The notes: generated from the letters alone by a model not told the origin. Counted from the stretch's first letter, positions 8,708 through 17,795 are shown. The stretch: DNA of 64,000 bases from Microcaldota archaeon (GCA_022627495.1 JAKEGJ010000022.1:43848-107847); one strand, 5' to 3'. Program-made: numbers and translations.

Positions 8708-9241
8708 ATGAAATCAATGAAACGAGCGTTGTTCGTAGGAAGGTTCCAGCCGTTCCACCACGGCCATTACTATGCGATAAAGAAGCTGCTGAAGAAGTTC
8801 AACGAGGTAGTGGTCGTGATAGGCAGCTCGGAAGACTCGTACAGCCCCGAGAACCCCTTCACCTGCGGAGAGCGCATAGAGATGATGAGGGCCTGCTTCA
8901 CGAAAGGCGAGCTCGGGAGGATGATCATCGTGCCGGTGCCGGACGTGAACGACAACCGCGTCTGGGTGGAGCATGTCTTCATGCACATACCGAACATAGA
9001 CGCGGTTTATTCCAACAACCAGCTGGTGAAGATGCTCTTTTCCAAGCACGGCATCCTGGTCAGCACGATAGACTTCTATGACCGCGGCCCCAAGGAGGGC
9101 TCGAACATCCGCAGGATGATGGCCGACGGCGACCGGGGATGGACGAAGCACGTGCCGCCCAAGGCCGTCTTGTGCCTGGACGCTTTCGAAGCCGAGCCCA
9201 GGATAAAGAAGATTGTCAGGATGGGAGCAAGACACGTCTGA
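8708..9241 (+). CDS. nadM: Nicotinamide-nucleotide adenylyltransferase
   Basis: 177 residues of the archaeal NMNAT family, which makes NAD from NMN and ATP. The nucleotidyltransferase motif GRFQPFHHGH near the N terminus supplies the HxGH signature. The C-terminal GSNIRRMMADGD matches the second family motif, ISSTxIR-like. AAGGAGATG precedes the ATG at 8708; the in-frame TTG at 8705 is not preferred. The gene follows smc closely and is probably cotranscribed. Its last 26 bases overlap the 3' end of the convergent gene on the other strand. Confidence 0.95.
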   Translation: MKSMKRALFVGRFQPFHHGHYYAIKKLLKKFNEVVVVIGSSEDSYSPENPFTCGERIEMMRACFTKGELGRMIIVPVPDVNDNRVWVEHVFMHIPNIDAVYSNNQLVKMLFSKHGILVSTIDFYDRGPKEGSNIRRMMADGDRGWTKHVPPKAVLCLDAFEAEPRIKKIVRMGARHV

Positions 9242-10346
9242 TGCTGATTATCCGATCGCCGAGTGCAAGTGCGCTCACATTCAGCTTCAGCGTGCTGTTT
9301 ATTTCGTATTCGTCGGCCCCCTCGGCCTGCAGTGGTTCGAACGCGCCGAAATCGTAGGGCGAATCCGACAGGGACAGCGTGTAGAGGTAGCGGACCGAGT
9401 CCGGGGCGATGTCCAGTTCCGGCGTCCGGTTCGTGACGATTACGAGCGTCGATGCGGGCAGCGTGTAAGGGGTATCGGCGAAGTTGGCCCAAAGCTCTGT
9501 CACGTTGTCGAAATAGGGCGCGACCTGAGCGCTGCCGGAATCGATATATGTGATATAGGAAAACTGCTTCTTCACCATGATTTGGCCGACTGTCAGCTGG
9601 GGGCTGAATATGATGGAGTCCACTTTCTGGTACTGTGCTTCCCCATATTCGCTCACGTTGCCCAAGCGGTTGCGCTCGGCCCACGGGACGGAGTATTTGT
9701 AGGATGTCCCGTCCAGCGAAACAACCTTCGCATCCAGGAGCGCCTCTATCGCCTGGAGCGTGAAGCTGGCTGACGAATAGTCTATGATGGCCTTGTCCCG
9801 CAGGACCACGTCCATTGAGACTGTGACCGCGCTGTCGGCATCCAGCAAGGGCTCCGTCACCACCCTCACAACACCGCTTGGCATGGAGGTCGTTATTTTG
9901 CCCGAAACGGTGTCGACGATGATGTCCTCGCTCACCGCGACGTTCGCGATGGCATACCCCGTGACGTTCATGCCGCGGAGCCATGTGGCTATGGGATAGA
10001 CGTCATCGCGCGTCTCCGTGGTGACATAATACGAGTTCTCCTGCTTCTGGATATCGCGCACTCCGTCGTGCAGCCGCAGCGAGTCGATTACGGCCTGGCT
10101 TGTGTCGAGGGGCAGGAGGAGCATCGGGTCGTACGTCCGGATGGTGCCGTTGAATACCGCGCTTCCGGATACGTTCTGGCCGGACGGCGTTGCGGGGCCC
10201 GGGCCGGAATTGTAGCTTCCCCACTGGAACGGCTCGAGCATGAACATGAGTATCGCGAGGACCGCGGCGCCACCTACCCAGTACTTCTTGTCTATGCCCA
10301 GGAACAGGCCTTCCTTCGCTTTTTCCTTAACCTTGACATTGGCCAT
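9216..10346 (-). CDS. Membrane-anchored extracytoplasmic protein, unknown
   Basis: 376 residues. A charged N terminus (about 1-22) is followed by one transmembrane segment (YWVGGAAVLAILMFML) and a large, probably extracytoplasmic domain rich in Ser/Thr/Asn with several N-x-S/T sites. No family was recognised. The start is supported by GGAGAGG eight bases upstream. The 3' end overlaps nadM by 26 bp in convergent orientation. Confidence 0.75.
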   Translation of the reverse strand: MANVKVKEKAKEGLFLGIDKKYWVGGAAVLAILMFMLEPFQWGSYNSGPGPATPSGQNVSGSAVFNGTIRTYDPMLLLPLDTSQAVIDSLRLHDGVRDIQKQENSYYVTTETRDDVYPIATWLRGMNVTGYAIANVAVSEDIIVDTVSGKITTSMPSGVVRVVTEPLLDADSAVTVSMDVVLRDKAIIDYSSASFTLQAIEALLDAKVVSLDGTSYKYSVPWAERNRLGNVSEYGEAQYQKVDSIIFSPQLTVGQIMVKKQFSYITYIDSGSAQVAPYFDNVTELWANFADTPYTLPASTLVIVTNRTPELDIAPDSVRYLYTLSLSDSPYDFGAFEPLQAEGADEYEINSTLKLNVSALALGDRIISIRRVLLPS

Positions 10347-10432
10347 GGGATATGCCTCTCCAAAGAATGATGAATGAACTGGTGACTAATTGCGCATAAA
10401 ACTTAAAAAGCAGGAAGTCCGTTTGTCTATCC

Positions 10433-11212
10433 ATGTGCGAGCTTTGCCAGAAAGCCAGGGACAGCGGCAAATACGGGAGCTTCATCGCAGGCATGCTCAA
10501 GGAGGACAGGGCACGGATGGAGTACTCGAAGGAGATGGCGAAGACGCTCGGGCCCGTGGCCAGGAGCGCGTACAGCTCCATGAACTGGCCGGTGAAACTG
10601 GTCTATCCGATGTTCGAGGCGCGCGCGGCGTATGCGGTCCCGAACAACTATTTCCAGAACATTGTGATGGACGGGGAGCGCCTCGGCAACGGGTTCGCCC
10701 ACGGCGCCATGCGCTCGGCCTTCTTCGCCGGCGGCAAGCTTGTCATCCTTTCGAAGTCCGTGAATTTCCATGACGCGAAGGAATTCTTCACGTCTTACCT
10801 GCTCCTGCACCTGGAGAGAGGGGAGTACCAGCAGGCGGTCGGGGCCGGGGAAATCAGGATTACCGCGGATTTGGAGAAGCCCATGATGAACCTCGTCTCG
10901 GGCAAGGTGGAAAAGAAGCGCATCGCCTTCACGTTCATCCACCAGTCCGTCGATGGCAGGATAGTGTCGAAGGAGCAGGCGGCGACTTCGGCCAGGTTCA
11001 AAAACGTTTATGCGAGATACGGAGGGGCGTCGATGAAATCCGCCTCCATGGACATGGAAGGGTATGCGATTACCGTGCCGCATTTTTCCCCGCACCCGTA
11101 CCTGCTGCAGCTTCACTCGGAATTCGGGTACGAGACCAACAAGGAGTTCCAGCTCCATGCGGCGGACTATTTCAGGGCGCACCTCGGCCAGCCGGGCGTG
11201 GCGGGCGTTTGA
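10433..11212 (+). CDS. Conserved-looking hypothetical protein with N-terminal CxxC
   Basis: 259 residues, soluble, starting MCELCQKA. No family recognised. The single CxxC pair may bind metal or act in redox, but two further ligands are not obvious. CTTAAAAAG lies about 30 bp upstream and there is no Shine-Dalgarno, so the mRNA is probably leaderless. Codon use looks like that of its neighbours. Confidence 0.7.
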   Translation: MCELCQKARDSGKYGSFIAGMLKEDRARMEYSKEMAKTLGPVARSAYSSMNWPVKLVYPMFEARAAYAVPNNYFQNIVMDGERLGNGFAHGAMRSAFFAGGKLVILSKSVNFHDAKEFFTSYLLLHLERGEYQQAVGAGEIRITADLEKPMMNLVSGKVEKKRIAFTFIHQSVDGRIVSKEQAATSARFKNVYARYGGASMKSASMDMEGYAITVPHFSPHPYLLQLHSEFGYETNKEFQLHAADYFRAHLGQPGVAGV

Positions 11213-11320
11213 CCGCACATGAGCACATGTGTTATTATTCGCGGTCAGAAATGACATTTTTTAAAACCAACGCTGGAATTCCTGTCCATAGAGCATACGG
11301 TCTGGCAGGGGTTGCTTGAT

Positions 11321-11866
11321 ATGAAGCAAAGAACGGCGATAACATCGGCGCATGAAAGACCGGCGAGGGCGGCATTTGCCATTCTCGCCGCGGGTATGGC
11401 GATTTCAGCCTGCGACTTGATTGATGGCGGGCCGTCCGGCATGAGGGGGCGCTCCCCAAGGATTGCAGAATCCGCGGCAAGTGGCGCTTCGTCTCCTAAA
11501 TCAGCAGCATCGGCGCAAAAGAACGCTGATGCCGGAAATGCGGCGAGCGCGGCAAGCAAAGGGGCGCAGTCGAAATTGCCGCAAACAGCCAGGGAGCGGC
11601 TTCTGTCAGCAGCGACTTCCAGGGTGTGGGAGATACGCGAGCGCATAAATGCGAGCCCGGAGCAGGATTTGCATATCACCGTGACGCTTTCCGTCGGCGC
11701 GGGCGGGCATCCGGTTTCGGTCATGGGCGCTACGGCCAGCACCGGCAGGGGCGGGGCATCGCGCGATGTCGCGGACATCCTCGCCTTGGACATGAGCGGC
11801 CTAACGATGCCAGGGGCGGGCGCGAAACGCACAACCACGGAATCCGTAATCATCAAGGGCGAATGA
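11321..11866 (+). CDS. Lipoprotein with AgmX/TonB-like C-terminal domain
   Basis: 181 residues. A signal peptide ends in a lipobox (AISAC), then an Ala/Ser-rich linker (about residues 40-85) and a C-terminal domain. The helix-strand pattern RVWEIRERINAS then ITVTLSVGAGGHPVSVMGA resembles the TonB/AgmX C-terminal fold of bacterial envelope proteins. The resemblance is by eye and weak. The ATG at 11321 follows AGGGG by about nine bases. The gene is monocistronic, between an unknown gene and a convergent MFS carrier. Confidence 0.6.
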   Translation: MKQRTAITSAHERPARAAFAILAAGMAISACDLIDGGPSGMRGRSPRIAESAASGASSPKSAASAQKNADAGNAASAASKGAQSKLPQTARERLLSAATSRVWEIRERINASPEQDLHITVTLSVGAGGHPVSVMGATASTGRGGASRDVADILALDMSGLTMPGAGAKRTTTESVIIKGE

Positions 11867-11902
11867 TGCGCAAGATGCGCGGAAAGCCCCTGCAGATGCG
11901 CT

Positions 11903-13024
11903 TCAGTTGCTTTGAAGCTTCTTCTTCTTGCGCTCGAAAAGCGGCACGTAAATCAGGAGGATTGCGCCCTGGATGATGAGGGCCGTGCGGATGTCGCTGT
12001 ATGCGATTATCAGGAAGCCGAATAGCGTGCCGGAGAGGCGGCCCAGATTCAGCATGTATTCCCGGCCGACCATCGTATTCGCCAGGGATTTGGAATTGTC
12101 GACAGCGAGGGCGAGGGGCAGCGGGAAGAAGATGCGGCTGAAGAAGTTCACGAGGCCGAATCCTACGAAGAACAGCGACAGGGTCGGGGCGAAGCCGGCG
12201 AAGATAGCGGAGACGCCGAAACAGGCGGCGACCGGGAGCAGGAATGAGCGGCGCTTCTTGAGCCGGTCCGAGAGTTTCGCCGTGATGAGCGTGGCGACGA
12301 CGGCGAATATCGTCACGAGCGAAGTAAAAATGCCGAATTCCTCTGGCCTGCTCACATAGAGGAGAAGCATCGTGGGGAGGCTGACCGACACGATGACCGC
12401 CGCTCCGAAGCCTTCCATGAATATCAGGCTGCGCAGGCCGGTGATGGATTTCATCGCAGAATCGAAATCATAGCGGTATTCCCTGTTGCCGACTAAAAGC
12501 GCCGCGGCCGCGAAAGCCATCGCGAACGATGCTATGGCAAGCAGGTACAATGTCTGGAAGCCGAGCGTCGCAGCCAGGATGCCGGCGAATGCAGGCGTGA
12601 CTAGCGAGATGACCGGGCCGACAGAGTAATAGATGGCGCCCAAAGTTGCGTGGTTATCCTTGCGGAACTCGTAGAACAGGATGTTGAACGGAGCCCAGAA
12701 GAGGACGTGCGTCGTGCCCAATAAGAGGCGGAAGGCGGCGGCCGTCCATTCGCCCTGGAATGTGTACAGCAGCGATACAGAGACTGCGGCCATGCAGATG
12801 CCGGCGAGCATGAAATCCCTGGCCCGGAAGCGCCGGAAAACCGGGACCATCAATAACGCGGCGACAAACCAGAATGCGTCCGCGAGATAGATTTCCTGCA
12901 AGGGCATCCCGATGCTGTAGAAGTAGACCTCGAAAAGCGACCCTGCGAGCGCCCCGCCAATCGTCCAGAGCGAGTAGACGATAATCAGCCTGATGAAAGG
13001 ATTGCCGTTCCCGGTGTTGGCCAT
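11903..13024 (-). CDS. MFS-type multidrug or solute transporter
   Basis: About 373 residues with 11-12 predicted membrane helices and the MFS loop pattern (KLSDRLKKRRSF between central helices). The substrate cannot be read from sequence. The start at 13024 (MANTGNGN) is preferred because the longer frame reaches back towards the agmatinase gene. The order on the minus strand is HPr-kinase-like gene, agmatinase, then this gene 22 bp later, so the three may form one operon. Export or uptake of a polyamine-related compound is possible but not shown. Confidence 0.8.
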   Translation of the reverse strand: MANTGNGNPFIRLIIVYSLWTIGGALAGSLFEVYFYSIGMPLQEIYLADAFWFVAALLMVPVFRRFRARDFMLAGICMAAVSVSLLYTFQGEWTAAAFRLLLGTTHVLFWAPFNILFYEFRKDNHATLGAIYYSVGPVISLVTPAFAGILAATLGFQTLYLLAIASFAMAFAAAALLVGNREYRYDFDSAMKSITGLRSLIFMEGFGAAVIVSVSLPTMLLLYVSRPEEFGIFTSLVTIFAVVATLITAKLSDRLKKRRSFLLPVAACFGVSAIFAGFAPTLSLFFVGFGLVNFFSRIFFPLPLALAVDNSKSLANTMVGREYMLNLGRLSGTLFGFLIIAYSDIRTALIIQGAILLIYVPLFERKKKKLQSN

Positions 13025-13046
13025 ATGGAAGCCTTTGTGGCGGGGA

Positions 13047-13943
13047 TCACACGCTTTTTCCTGCCTTGCCTGCATAGAAGGAGTATCCGAGCAGCTTGTA
13101 GGCGAGCTTTGCGGCGAAGAACTCCGACTGCACCGAACCGGGGATTGGGAGGAGCTCGACGATATCGAACCCCACGATTTTCTTCTCCCTTGCGACCGAG
13201 CGCAGGAGTTCCAGCGCCTGCGCCCACTTCACGCCCCCAGGTTCAGGCGTGCCGACGCCGGGGCAGTCCGAAGGGTCGAAGCCGTCGAGGTCGATGCTGA
13301 CATAGACAGCGTCGGTCAATTGCGACACGATTTTCTCCGCATCAAAATCCGCGCCCCAGTGGATGTATTCCCCGAGTTTCGCCTTCTGGATGTAATCGAC
13401 TTCCTCGCGGCAGACGCTGCGGATGCCGACCTGCGAGGCGATTTTCACATGGTCCCGGATGCGCCTCATCGCGCATGCGTGGTTGAATCTCGTGCCCTCG
13501 TATTCGTCGCGCAAATCCGCATGCGCATCAATCTGGAGGACTGAAAGCTCCCCGTGCCTTTTTGCGAGCGCGGAAACGACGCCGACGCTCACCGAGTGCT
13601 CGCCGCCGAAGAGGATTGGGAACTTGCCTTTTTTGATGACGCCATCCGCCATCTCCTCGACGCGCCTGATTGTTTGTTCGGCCGAGCCCATGTCCGGCTC
13701 CATCTCCGCAAGCGTGTGGATGCCCAGTTTTTCCGCGACGTCCAAATCAAGCTCGCGGTCGTAGAACTCGACCTGCCGGCTTGCGGTGATTATCGCGTGC
13801 GGCCCGTACCTGGTCCCTGCCATGAAGGACGTCGTCCCGTCGTACGGGACGGGCAACACTGCGACCCTGCTCTCTTCCATCGGGCACTGGTAGCCCATGA
13901 ACGCGTATGGCGCCCGGATGTGCGTGAATACCATGTCAGTCAT
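13047..13943 (-). CDS. speB: Agmatinase-family ureohydrolase
   Basis: 298 residues of the arginase/agmatinase family. The manganese ligands are in GGEHS (about residues 113-117), IDAHADLR and SIDLDGFDPS; EPGG and GFDIVELLP complete the active-site motifs. Agmatinases hydrolyse agmatine to putrescine and urea, a step in polyamine synthesis. Family members with other guanidino substrates exist, so the exact substrate is not certain. The start overlaps the stop of the upstream kinase-like gene by eight bases, which suggests translational coupling. Confidence 0.9.
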   Translation of the reverse strand: MTDMVFTHIRAPYAFMGYQCPMEESRVAVLPVPYDGTTSFMAGTRYGPHAIITASRQVEFYDRELDLDVAEKLGIHTLAEMEPDMGSAEQTIRRVEEMADGVIKKGKFPILFGGEHSVSVGVVSALAKRHGELSVLQIDAHADLRDEYEGTRFNHACAMRRIRDHVKIASQVGIRSVCREEVDYIQKAKLGEYIHWGADFDAEKIVSQLTDAVYVSIDLDGFDPSDCPGVGTPEPGGVKWAQALELLRSVAREKKIVGFDIVELLPIPGSVQSEFFAAKLAYKLLGYSFYAGKAGKSV

Positions 13944-14895
13944 CTTGTCCGGTCAGCTTTTTTAGCCTATCCAGGGACTGCTGCGGCGTCTCTATCGTGT
14001 TCAAGAGATAGACCGGGGCGCGGGCGAAGAGCTCCGTGAAGAACGCCTTGCGTTGTGCCATGCGCGATTTGCTCCGGATGAGCTGGTGCGGGTTGCAGAA
14101 ATCGTTTTTCAGCATGAATGAGAGCGCATCGGCCTTCGAGAGCTTTTGCGCCGGGGGGAGGGACTTGTCCCGTGTAAGGAGGACGGTGGCGGCAAGTTCT
14201 GATTCGGTCCGTATGCGGTCTGCGCCCAGCAAACGGCGCACGTCCACAATCGAGCGGTCCTGCAAATCCTTCCGCATCCCCTTTAGCTTCGCCTGGTATT
14301 GCGGCCAGCTTTTCCCAAGGTCGCCGCGGATGTAAGAGTTTTTTTCCGAGGAATAGACGAGCGTGTCGTTTTTCGCGAGGCGCACGAAGAACCAGTCGTC
14401 GGTGAGGAAATTGCTGTGCGGGTCCAGAAGGAGGCCGTATGTGAGGGTGGTCTTTCCGCTTCCGGATGGCCCGATTATTGCCGCGCCCCGGCCCTTATGG
14501 TCAATGAAAGAGCCGTGCACCGAGTAGCGGCGGTGCTCGGACGTGAAGTCCTCCATGAAGTCCGCAACAAGGGCGAGCGCGATGGATTTCACCCAGCCGT
14601 AGTAGCCGCAGCCTTCTATGATTGCCGTCTTCGAGAGCGGCTCATACCGCACGCGGAGCTTCTTCCCTTTTACGGCGAACAGCCTCGCATGCGGGCGTAT
14701 CCAGTCCGGCATCAAATCGAAATTGTCCTCCCACATGTCCTTGAACTCGTGGCTGTCGGTGAAGAATTTCACGCACGTGCCGTGGATGACGGCCTTGCGC
14801 TCGAAGAGGCTGGAGGTGTAGAGCCTGGCCATCAGCATGTCCTTCTCCTTCTGGGAGATAAGTTCGACCTTGTACTGCATGCAGGTGAATCTCAT
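13936..14895 (-). CDS. HPr-kinase-like P-loop protein
   Basis: 319 residues. The C-terminal half carries a Walker A (GPSGSGKTT, about residue 141) directly after a short strand-turn (HGSFIDHKGRGAAIIG) and an FLTDDW segment. This is the arrangement of the HPr kinase/phosphorylase catalytic domain and its relatives. No PTS proteins are visible, so a role in PTS control is unlikely; relatives phosphorylate other proteins or small molecules. The frame opens at ATG 14895. The TATA-like element at 14901-14910 fits a leaderless start at the second ATG, 14880, slightly better. Confidence 0.75.
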   Translation of the reverse strand: MRFTCMQYKVELISQKEKDMLMARLYTSSLFERKAVIHGTCVKFFTDSHEFKDMWEDNFDLMPDWIRPHARLFAVKGKKLRVRYEPLSKTAIIEGCGYYGWVKSIALALVADFMEDFTSEHRRYSVHGSFIDHKGRGAAIIGPSGSGKTTLTYGLLLDPHSNFLTDDWFFVRLAKNDTLVYSSEKNSYIRGDLGKSWPQYQAKLKGMRKDLQDRSIVDVRRLLGADRIRTESELAATVLLTRDKSLPPAQKLSKADALSFMLKNDFCNPHQLIRSKSRMAQRKAFFTELFARAPVYLLNTIETPQQSLDRLKKLTGQDD

Positions 14896-14901
14896 AGGTC
14901 G

Positions 14902-14911
14902 TTATAAATTT
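14902..14911. promoter_or_regulatory. Shared TATA region for two divergent genes
   Basis: TTATAAATTT reads as a TATA box on both strands. On the plus strand it is about 25 bp before the ATG at 14930. On the minus strand it is about 25 bp before the ATG at 14880. The two divergent genes therefore seem to share one short promoter. Confidence 0.5.
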
Positions 14912-14929
14912 TATCGGAGATGTCTATGC

Positions 14930-15871
14930 ATGGGCGGGAGGAGGATGCGCGGGCCTGCGGACGGCGATGGACCGAGGCAGACCGGCAAAGAGCCGCTTCT
15001 TGAACTGTTTTCAATCCGCCCGCAGGAAATCTCGGTTCCCGGATTATTCGGAGTGGTTGATGCCTTCGGCAAGGAAAAGAGCAAACAGCGCAACTTACTC
15101 GCGCAGGCAGAGAGGTCGATTGAGGCGATTTACCAAAATTTCTCCCCGGCCGGGCGCGCCAGCTTCTTCGCGATGTTATATGACAGGTTCTCGGAAAGCT
15201 ACGACCAGCACATGCACGAAACCGGCCATTTCCGGGCAATCCGCAGATGCATGCAATACGCGATGCCATACCTGCGGACGCCGATACTCGACCTGACCGC
15301 AGGGACGGGCGAGCCCCTCATGTACGCGCTCGAATTCATGGAAAGCTCCAGGGGATTGCGCGGCAGCGCGCTGGATTTGCTTGTCCCCAAGACGAAGCTG
15401 ATTGAGACGGACCTGAGCCATCTGGCAATCGCGAATGAGATTTCCACCATGATGCTCGCCAAGGCCCGCTTGAAGCACTCGGATGGGCAGGTGGGTTTCA
15501 CATCGTTCAACGCCTGCGAACTGCCTGATGCATATAGGCGAAGGTTCAACACCGTCATCTCAGCTCAGACGTTCCATTTGATTTCGGACGAGGACAAGAC
15601 AAAGCTCGTTCGCTCGATGCGCGAGGCGCTCGCCCCCGGGGGCGTGGCGGTGGTGCTGGAGGAGGACCCGTTCAGGATAACGCAGAGCATCTACATCGAA
15701 TCGCTGAGCTTGTTTTTGAGAGCAGTAGTTAATCCAATAAAATATCAAGAAAAGTTATGGGTCTATTTTACCAACGACGGCTTCATCCGGCTCGATGACT
15801 CCGCAACAGCCCCAATCGACTCCGAGCACGCCATGCGCGTGCACATCTTCCAGCAGGTTGCACAGGCCTAA
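14930..15871 (+). CDS. Class I SAM-dependent methyltransferase-like protein
   Basis: 313 residues. Motif I (ILDLTAGTGEPLMYALE) binds S-adenosylmethionine. The acidic motif and a motif III/post-III pair (FNTVISAQTFHLISDED, LAPGGVAVVLEED) follow in the usual order. The substrate is unknown. The start is set by TTATAAAT about 25 bp upstream with no Shine-Dalgarno; earlier start codons would overlap the divergent kinase-like gene. One of three orphan methyltransferase-like proteins in the window. Confidence 0.75.
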   Translation: MGGRRMRGPADGDGPRQTGKEPLLELFSIRPQEISVPGLFGVVDAFGKEKSKQRNLLAQAERSIEAIYQNFSPAGRASFFAMLYDRFSESYDQHMHETGHFRAIRRCMQYAMPYLRTPILDLTAGTGEPLMYALEFMESSRGLRGSALDLLVPKTKLIETDLSHLAIANEISTMMLAKARLKHSDGQVGFTSFNACELPDAYRRRFNTVISAQTFHLISDEDKTKLVRSMREALAPGGVAVVLEEDPFRITQSIYIESLSLFLRAVVNPIKYQEKLWVYFTNDGFIRLDDSATAPIDSEHAMRVHIFQQVAQA

Positions 15872-16025
15872 ATCCATTCGAAATCCCGGATTCCGCACCA
15901 ACAGAATGAGGTGCTGGAAGATGAATCGAACGCACAATGTAAAGGTTCGTCTTCGGTGCCATATCGATGGCGGCCCCTAAGGCCACGATGGCCAGGCATG
16001 TCTGGGGATACCGGCGGGATCGCCC

Positions 16026-16523
16026 TCACCGGCCGGGCCTTGCAATAGGCCCGAAATCCAGCTCCTCCTTCAGCGGATTGTACTCGTGCGGCTGCTTATA
16101 ATAATCCACAATCAGGTGCGTCGTGGTCTTCGCCACGACTTTCGTGGCCTGGATTCTCCGCATCAGTTCGGCCAGGTGCTTCTCGTCTTTCACCCGCGCA
16201 ATCACAAGGACGTCGTGCTCGCCGCTGATTAGTATGAACGACACGATTTCCGGGAATTTTGCCGCAGGCCGGAGCGCGTCCTCCCACGGTTTTTCCATAT
16301 TCACCCGCAGGAACATCAGGACCTGCATCATCTTGTCGACTTTCGGGAAATCCACCACTGCCTGGTACTTCACGATGACGCCCGCGGCCTCGAGCTTTTT
16401 CAGCCTCTGGAGGAGCGTGTTCGGGTGAATCCTCAGCTTCCTCGAAAGCTCCTTCGACATTATCTTGGAGTTCTCAACAAGCGCCGCCAGGATTTTCTTG
16501 TCTGTCAGGTCTAGTTTCTCCAT
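16026..16523 (-). CDS. Lrp/AsnC-family transcriptional regulator
   Basis: 165 residues. An N-terminal helix-turn-helix (LDLTDKKILAALVENSKI, LRIHPNTLLQRLKKLEAAG) is joined to a C-terminal RAM/ACT-like domain that usually binds amino acids. GAGGTG five bases before the ATG at 16523 sets the start. An inverted repeat over the start codon (16523-16551) may be its own operator. The helix-turn-helix recognition segment HPNTLLQR is shared with the second Lrp gene at 22 kb, so the two are probably paralogues. Confidence 0.92.
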   Translation of the reverse strand: MEKLDLTDKKILAALVENSKIMSKELSRKLRIHPNTLLQRLKKLEAAGVIVKYQAVVDFPKVDKMMQVLMFLRVNMEKPWEDALRPAAKFPEIVSFILISGEHDVLVIARVKDEKHLAELMRRIQATKVVAKTTTHLIVDYYKQPHEYNPLKEELDFGPIARPGR

Positions 16524-16551
16524 ACCCACACCTCTTTGATTTTAGTGGGTA
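16523..16551. promoter_or_regulatory. Inverted repeat at the start of the first Lrp gene
   Basis: TACCCAC (16523-16529) and GTGGGTA (16545-16551) are exact inverted repeats separated by 15 bp. They overlap the ATG and Shine-Dalgarno of the Lrp gene and lie just inside its TATA box (16555-16565). Lrp proteins often repress themselves, so this is a candidate operator. Confidence 0.45.
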
Positions 16552-16610
16552 GAAATATATATAAAATCGTCTGGCAGTGTGGTTTTTCACACAAAAATCA
16601 AAATTCACTG

Positions 16611-16760
16611 TTAAGGGGCATGAAATGCATCCTTCACGATTTCTGGCGAGCAGGACTTGTGCGCCTTGCAATAGCTCTCGCATTCGAAGGCGATGCGCGC
16701 GTCGCGGTAGCCGTGGCCGCACAAATCGCATACGTGCGCCATCTTCATGCCTACGTTCAT
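16611..16760 (-). CDS. Small zinc-ribbon-like protein (49 aa)
   Basis: The frame encodes a 49-residue protein beginning MNVGMKMAHVCDLC, with CDLCGHGY and CESYCKAHKSC giving four to five Cys plus His in a zinc-ribbon-like spacing. Small archaeal proteins of this kind (CDLCGxxxxD...CExxCxxHxSC) are widespread and of unknown function. Starts at the internal ATGs 16748 or 16742 are also possible. The TATA region at 16807-16816 is palindromic and shared with the divergent prenyltransferase gene. Confidence 0.7.
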   Translation of the reverse strand: MNVGMKMAHVCDLCGHGYRDARIAFECESYCKAHKSCSPEIVKDAFHAP

Positions 16761-16835
16761 TATCCAGACCAAAAACGCACCCCAGGGTTATCATCCCACT
16801 AAACACTTTTTAAATTCAGGGAGGGATACTAGCGC

Positions 16836-17675
16836 ATGTTCCTCAAGGAGCTAATCAAGCTCACGCGCTTCGAGCATGCCATCATGCTCGCGTTCGCTGT
16901 TTTAATCGCCGAGACAGTGGTCCTCGGCGCGTTCCCTCCGCTTACGCTAATCATCGCGCTCTCGCTTCTCGTTCCGGTTTTCAGCGAGATGGGCTCGTTC
17001 GCCCTCAACGATTATCTTGACATTGAAACAGACCGGCAAAACGGGAAGACGGAGCGGCCGCTTGTCCGGGGGACGATAAGCCCGCGCTTCGCGTTCTGGT
17101 TTTCAATGGCCTGCCTGGCGGTGTCCGTCGTCCTGGCGCTCTTCATCAACACCGCCGCGCTCATAATCGCCCTGATATTCAACGCGCTCGCGATTGCATA
17201 CAACTGGAAGCTCAAGGACCTGCCCCTGGTCGGCAACAGCTACATCGCGCTCACCATGGCAATACCGTTCCTGTTCGGGAATTTTGCCGTATCGGGCGAG
17301 CTTTCGCCGGTAGCGCTCATCCTTGCGCTTCTGGGTTTCGTGGCCGGGCTGGCGAGGGAGATAATCAAGTCCGCGCAGGACATGGAAGGGGACATGAAGG
17401 CGAGGGGCTCGAAAACCCTCCCGGTGATAATCGGCCGGGGACCAGCAGTCGTTTTGGCGGCCATATTGTACATATCCTTCCTGCCCCTTAGCGCCCTCCC
17501 GTTCTTTTTTGGGCTCGGGTTCGGGGTTCTTCCCGGAGCCATGATTGTTGCGGCTGACGCCATAGTCGTCCTTATTGCCCTCAAGGCGGCCAGGGGGGAT
17601 TATCGGTTTGCCAGAAACGCCAGCCTTGTCGCTTTTTCCCTGGGGATGCTCGGAATCATGGCTGCAGCGCTCTAG
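16836..17675 (+). CDS. UbiA-family prenyltransferase, probable DGGGP synthase
   Basis: 279 residues with about eight membrane helices. The two Asp-rich motifs of the UbiA superfamily are present: NDYLDIETD (residues 58-66, followed by RP) and DMEGDMKARGSKTLP (about 184-198). In archaea the usual member is digeranylgeranylglyceryl phosphate synthase, which adds the second isoprenoid chain to make ether lipids. The substrate is inferred. TTTTTAAAT at 16807-16815 and GGGAGG precede the start. Confidence 0.88.
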   Translation: MFLKELIKLTRFEHAIMLAFAVLIAETVVLGAFPPLTLIIALSLLVPVFSEMGSFALNDYLDIETDRQNGKTERPLVRGTISPRFAFWFSMACLAVSVVLALFINTAALIIALIFNALAIAYNWKLKDLPLVGNSYIALTMAIPFLFGNFAVSGELSPVALILALLGFVAGLAREIIKSAQDMEGDMKARGSKTLPVIIGRGPAVVLAAILYISFLPLSALPFFFGLGFGVLPGAMIVAADAIVVLIALKAARGDYRFARNASLVAFSLGMLGIMAAAL

Positions 17676-17795
17676 ATGTCGTTGATTGCAGTCTTTAACG
17701 GATATTAAGTTCGGCAAATGTCGAAATTTCGCCAGTTGGATTTAAAAACAAGGTGAAGGTTACCCGAAGCACCCATAGCAAAAGGTGATTGAAAA

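Noticed and set aside
9076..9984. Long minus-strand frame of 302 codons over nadM and its neighbour
   Set aside because: It is a shadow of the nadM and 9216-10346 genes, with unnatural composition.
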